Assembly (NCBI RefSeq): GCF_037104765.1
Contig: NZ_JBAWSY010000003.1
Span: forward strand, 124,001-188,000
DNA length: 64,000 bases
Source: Psychrobacillus mangrovi
GTDB taxonomy: Bacteria; Bacillota; Bacilli; Bacillales_A; Planococcaceae
Direction: 5' to 3'
Numbering within the stretch: position 1 is the first letter of the stretch; every line of letters begins with the position of its first letter. Positions 61,901-64,000 of the stretch are shown one piece after another. Under the pieces are notes generated by a model. The model was not told the origin of the DNA. It did no database searches and saw nothing but the letters and a program-made list of their open reading frames with translations. A program made the position numbers and the translations under genes.

Positions 61901-61984
61901 GAATACCTAAACTTTAGCGCTTAGCTAATAATAATATCGAATTGAGCAAGTGCTTGCTTTTATGGACGGAAAGAGGTATTTATA

Positions 61985-63688
61985 TTGGATAAAAAGACGA
62001 TTATTAAAACTTTAGAAAAGATTGCATTATATATGGAGTTACAAGGAGAAAATCCTTTTAAAGTTTCTGCATTTCGCAAAGCTGCCCAAGTAATAGAATT
62101 AGATTCAAGAAGTCTTTCAGAAATGGATAATATTCTTAAACTTAAGGGAATCGGTGCTGCGACAGGAACCGTTATAGAAGACTTAATGAATAAGGGAGAA
62201 TCCTCCTTACTTATGGAACTACAAAAATCAGTACCAAGTGGATTACTTCCTATGTTAAAAATACCAGGTCTTGGTGGTAAGAAAATTGCAAAGCTATATA
62301 AAGAATTACAAGTAGATTCAATAGAAGCGTTAAAAGAAGCTTGTGAATCACATAAGGTTCAAAAGCTTCCTGGATTTGCTGCAAAGACAGAAGTGAAAAT
62401 ACTTGCCGAACTAGAAAACTTTCAAGCGAAACCTGAAAGAAGTGCAGTTTGGCTATTGGAGCCAATTGTTGAATTAATTAATGAGAAGCTTTCACATATT
62501 TCTGCAATTGAAAAATTTTCTGTCGCAGGTTCATATAGAAGGATAAAGGAAGCCAGTAAGGATATCGATTTTATCATTGCAACAAAATTCCCAATCGAAG
62601 TTAGAGAAGAGCTATTAAAAGTACTTCCAGTTTTAAAAATTATTGCTGCTGGTGATACAAAAGTTTCTATTACACTTGATGTAGAAAATGAAATAGACGT
62701 TGACTTTCGTTTAGTGAACAGTGATCAATTTGCTTCTGCCCTCAACCATTTTACAGGTTCAAAGGATCATAATATCAAAATGAGACAAATTGCAAAGGAC
62801 CGAGGGATGAAGATAAGTGAATATGGTGTGGAGTTAGAAGATGGGACTGTTCAGCACTTTCAATCTGAGGAGGAGTTCTATGCATTTTTCGATTTGCCGT
62901 TTATACCACCAACAGTTCGAGAAGATGGCTTAGAGTTTACAAAGCTAGAACAGTTACCACTACTAGTAACGTTAGAGGACATAAAAGCAGATCTTCATAT
63001 GCATACTACATGGTCGGATGGAGCTTATTCCATTGAAGAAATGGTGGAAGCTTGTCGAGCTAAAGGATATTCGTACATAGTCATTACTGATCATTCCGAT
63101 TATTTAAAAGTAGCAAATGGACTATCTAGAGAGCGTTTGTTACATCAAATAGAAACAGTTCGCAATATAAACGAAAAGTATACAGATATTGAAATATTTG
63201 CGGGTACAGAAATGGATATACTTCCTGATGGGTCGCTGGACTTTGATGAGGATATTTTAAAACAATTGGATTTTGTTATTGCTTCGATCCATTCAAGCTT
63301 TAGTCAACCCCAGGATAAAATAATGGAGCGTTTATTTAATGCAATTAAAAATCCATATGTACACATGATTGCACACCCAACGGGAAGAATTATTGAAACA
63401 CGTAATGGATATAATCCAGATGTCCCGACTTTAATCGATTGGGCAAAGGAATATGGAAAAATACTCGAGCTCAATGCTAGCCCATATCGTTTAGATTTAA
63501 ATACAGAATATTTAAAGCTAGCAAAGGAATCTGGTGTTCCTATTGCCATAAATACAGATGCTCATCATATCAACCAACTAAAATACATGGATATTGGTGT
63601 GCGCTATGCACAAAAAGCTTGGTTATCTAAAGAAGAAATTGTGAATACATGGACTTTAGAAAAATTTAAGCAATTTATAACGAAATAA
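61985..63688 (+). CDS. polX: DNA polymerase X with PHP domain
   Basis: A 567-residue repair polymerase. HhH repeats lie at about 50-115 (LKGIGAATGTVIEDL, IPGLGGKKIAKLYKEL). The Pol-beta nucleotidyltransferase site is SVAGSYRRIKEASKDIDFII (G-S with D-x-D) and IDVDFR. The PHP domain from about 335 has ADLHMHTTWSDGAYS, ITDHSDYL, ASIHSSF and NTDAHH, whose His/Asp ligands give 3'-5' exonuclease activity. TTG start at 61985 after AGAGG. mutS2 follows, as in B. subtilis. Confidence 0.94.
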   Translation: MDKKTIIKTLEKIALYMELQGENPFKVSAFRKAAQVIELDSRSLSEMDNILKLKGIGAATGTVIEDLMNKGESSLLMELQKSVPSGLLPMLKIPGLGGKKIAKLYKELQVDSIEALKEACESHKVQKLPGFAAKTEVKILAELENFQAKPERSAVWLLEPIVELINEKLSHISAIEKFSVAGSYRRIKEASKDIDFIIATKFPIEVREELLKVLPVLKIIAAGDTKVSITLDVENEIDVDFRLVNSDQFASALNHFTGSKDHNIKMRQIAKDRGMKISEYGVELEDGTVQHFQSEEEFYAFFDLPFIPPTVREDGLEFTKLEQLPLLVTLEDIKADLHMHTTWSDGAYSIEEMVEACRAKGYSYIVITDHSDYLKVANGLSRERLLHQIETVRNINEKYTDIEIFAGTEMDILPDGSLDFDEDILKQLDFVIASIHSSFSQPQDKIMERLFNAIKNPYVHMIAHPTGRIIETRNGYNPDVPTLIDWAKEYGKILELNASPYRLDLNTEYLKLAKESGVPIAINTDAHHINQLKYMDIGVRYAQKAWLSKEEIVNTWTLEKFKQFITK

Positions 63689-63703
63689 ATAGGAGGTGCC
63701 TTA

Positions 63704-64000
63704 GTGATAACTGAAAGAGCACTGAAAACATTAGAATATTATAAAATAAGAGAAGAGTTATCGAGATACTGTACGTCTTCAATAGGAAAAAGTCATATAG
63801 ATGCGCTTGTTCCTTCTGTAGATTACGCGGAAGTAACAAAGCTTTTGGAAGAAATGGATGAAGGATTAACTGTACTGCGTTTACGAGGAAATGTGCCAAT
63901 GGGTGGCATTACAGATATTCGTCCTCATGCTAAAAGAGCTCAAATCGGTGGTATGTTGAGTCCGATGGAGTTGATGGAAACGGCAAGCACAATCCGTGCG
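63704..64000 (+). CDS. mutS2: MutS2 family protein, 5' part only
   Basis: The first 99 codons, open to the window end. GTG 63704 follows AGGAGGTGCCTTA. ERALKTLEYYKIREELSRYC and GGITDIRPHAKRAQIGGMLS with PMELMETASTIR are the typical MutS2 N-terminus. Full MutS2 (about 790 residues) has MutS-like ATPase, KOW and Smr parts and acts on recombination intermediates or collided ribosomes; those parts are outside the window. Confidence 0.93.
   Translation, partial: MITERALKTLEYYKIREELSRYCTSSIGKSHIDALVPSVDYAEVTKLLEEMDEGLTVLRLRGNVPMGGITDIRPHAKRAQIGGMLSPMELMETASTIRA

Noticed and set aside
1..64000. tRNA, rRNA or complete insertion sequence
   Set aside because: None was recognised on either strand; the inverted hairpins at 58043 and 58590 enclose no transposase.

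Overview
The window reads as chromosomal DNA of a low-G+C, spore-forming member of the Bacillales, most likely in or near Planococcaceae (Psychrobacillus, Sporosarcina or Lysinibacillus type). The grounds are a backbone order close to that of Bacillus subtilis (citZ-icd-mdh, phoP-phoR, polA-mutM-coaE, gapB-speD-nrdR-dnaB-dnaI, thrS, infC-rpmI-rplT-ysdA-ysdB, sspI-ysgA, pheS-pheT, rnhC-zapA-cvpA-polX-mutS2), a spore SASP gene (sspI), T-box leaders on thrS and pheS, TTG and AUU starts, and strong AGGAGG ribosome sites. A D-aspartate-ligase-like ATP-grasp gene after phoPR fits a genus whose peptidoglycan crosslink contains a D-amino acid. The genus is inference.

Layout. 1-4.3 kb: end of a ytvI-like gene and the TCA genes citZ, icd, mdh. 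4.9-11.2 kb: a MaoC-fold protein, PhoP-PhoR, the ATP-grasp ligase, HflK-HflC. 11.3-20.1 kb: DNA repair and replication genes with coaE, gapB (two CcpN-type boxes) and speD (a structured leader able to mask its ribosome site). 20.1-24.3 kb: T-box/thrS, then an L20-type leader with infC-rpmI-rplT and ysdA. 24.3-35 kb: small proteins, ysdB, a dimeric dUTPase, a frameshifted DUF2207 gene, ysdC, argF with an ARG box, a BASS transporter/FAD oxidase pair, an Xre/membrane pair, sspI and ysgA. 35-39.5 kb: two intergenic repeats, T-box, pheS-pheT. 39.7-58 kb: an accessory block between pheT and rnhC. 58.6-64 kb: rpoN and the backbone rnhC to mutS2.

The most interesting part is 46.4-59.9 kb. A sigma-54 enhancer-binding regulator is divergent from an eight-gene operon with a near-perfect -24/-12 promoter: a urocanase homologue, an amino-acid ABC importer, a YjiH-type membrane protein, an imidazolonepropionase homologue, an M20 peptidase and a histidine ammonia-lyase homologue. 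The sigma-54 gene lies just downstream, with a CcpA-type site at its start. The operon looks like hut, but each of the four enzymes differs from its family at positions that contact substrate or metal: A86-D87 in place of the HAL Ser-His pair and a His in place of Asn before FHGQP in HutH; loss of the GGG and QPL motifs in HutU; Ala in place of the catalytic Glu in HutI; Gln in place of a metal-binding Glu in the M20 protein. I infer a catabolic route for a modified histidine (for example an N-methylhistidine or a dipeptide of it) rather than ordinary histidine use. Comparisons to family members are from memory, not computed.

Four copies of a 120-131 bp intergenic element in two related types share end motifs and have complementary outer arms. 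No CRISPR array, tRNA, rRNA, prophage or complete insertion sequence was seen.
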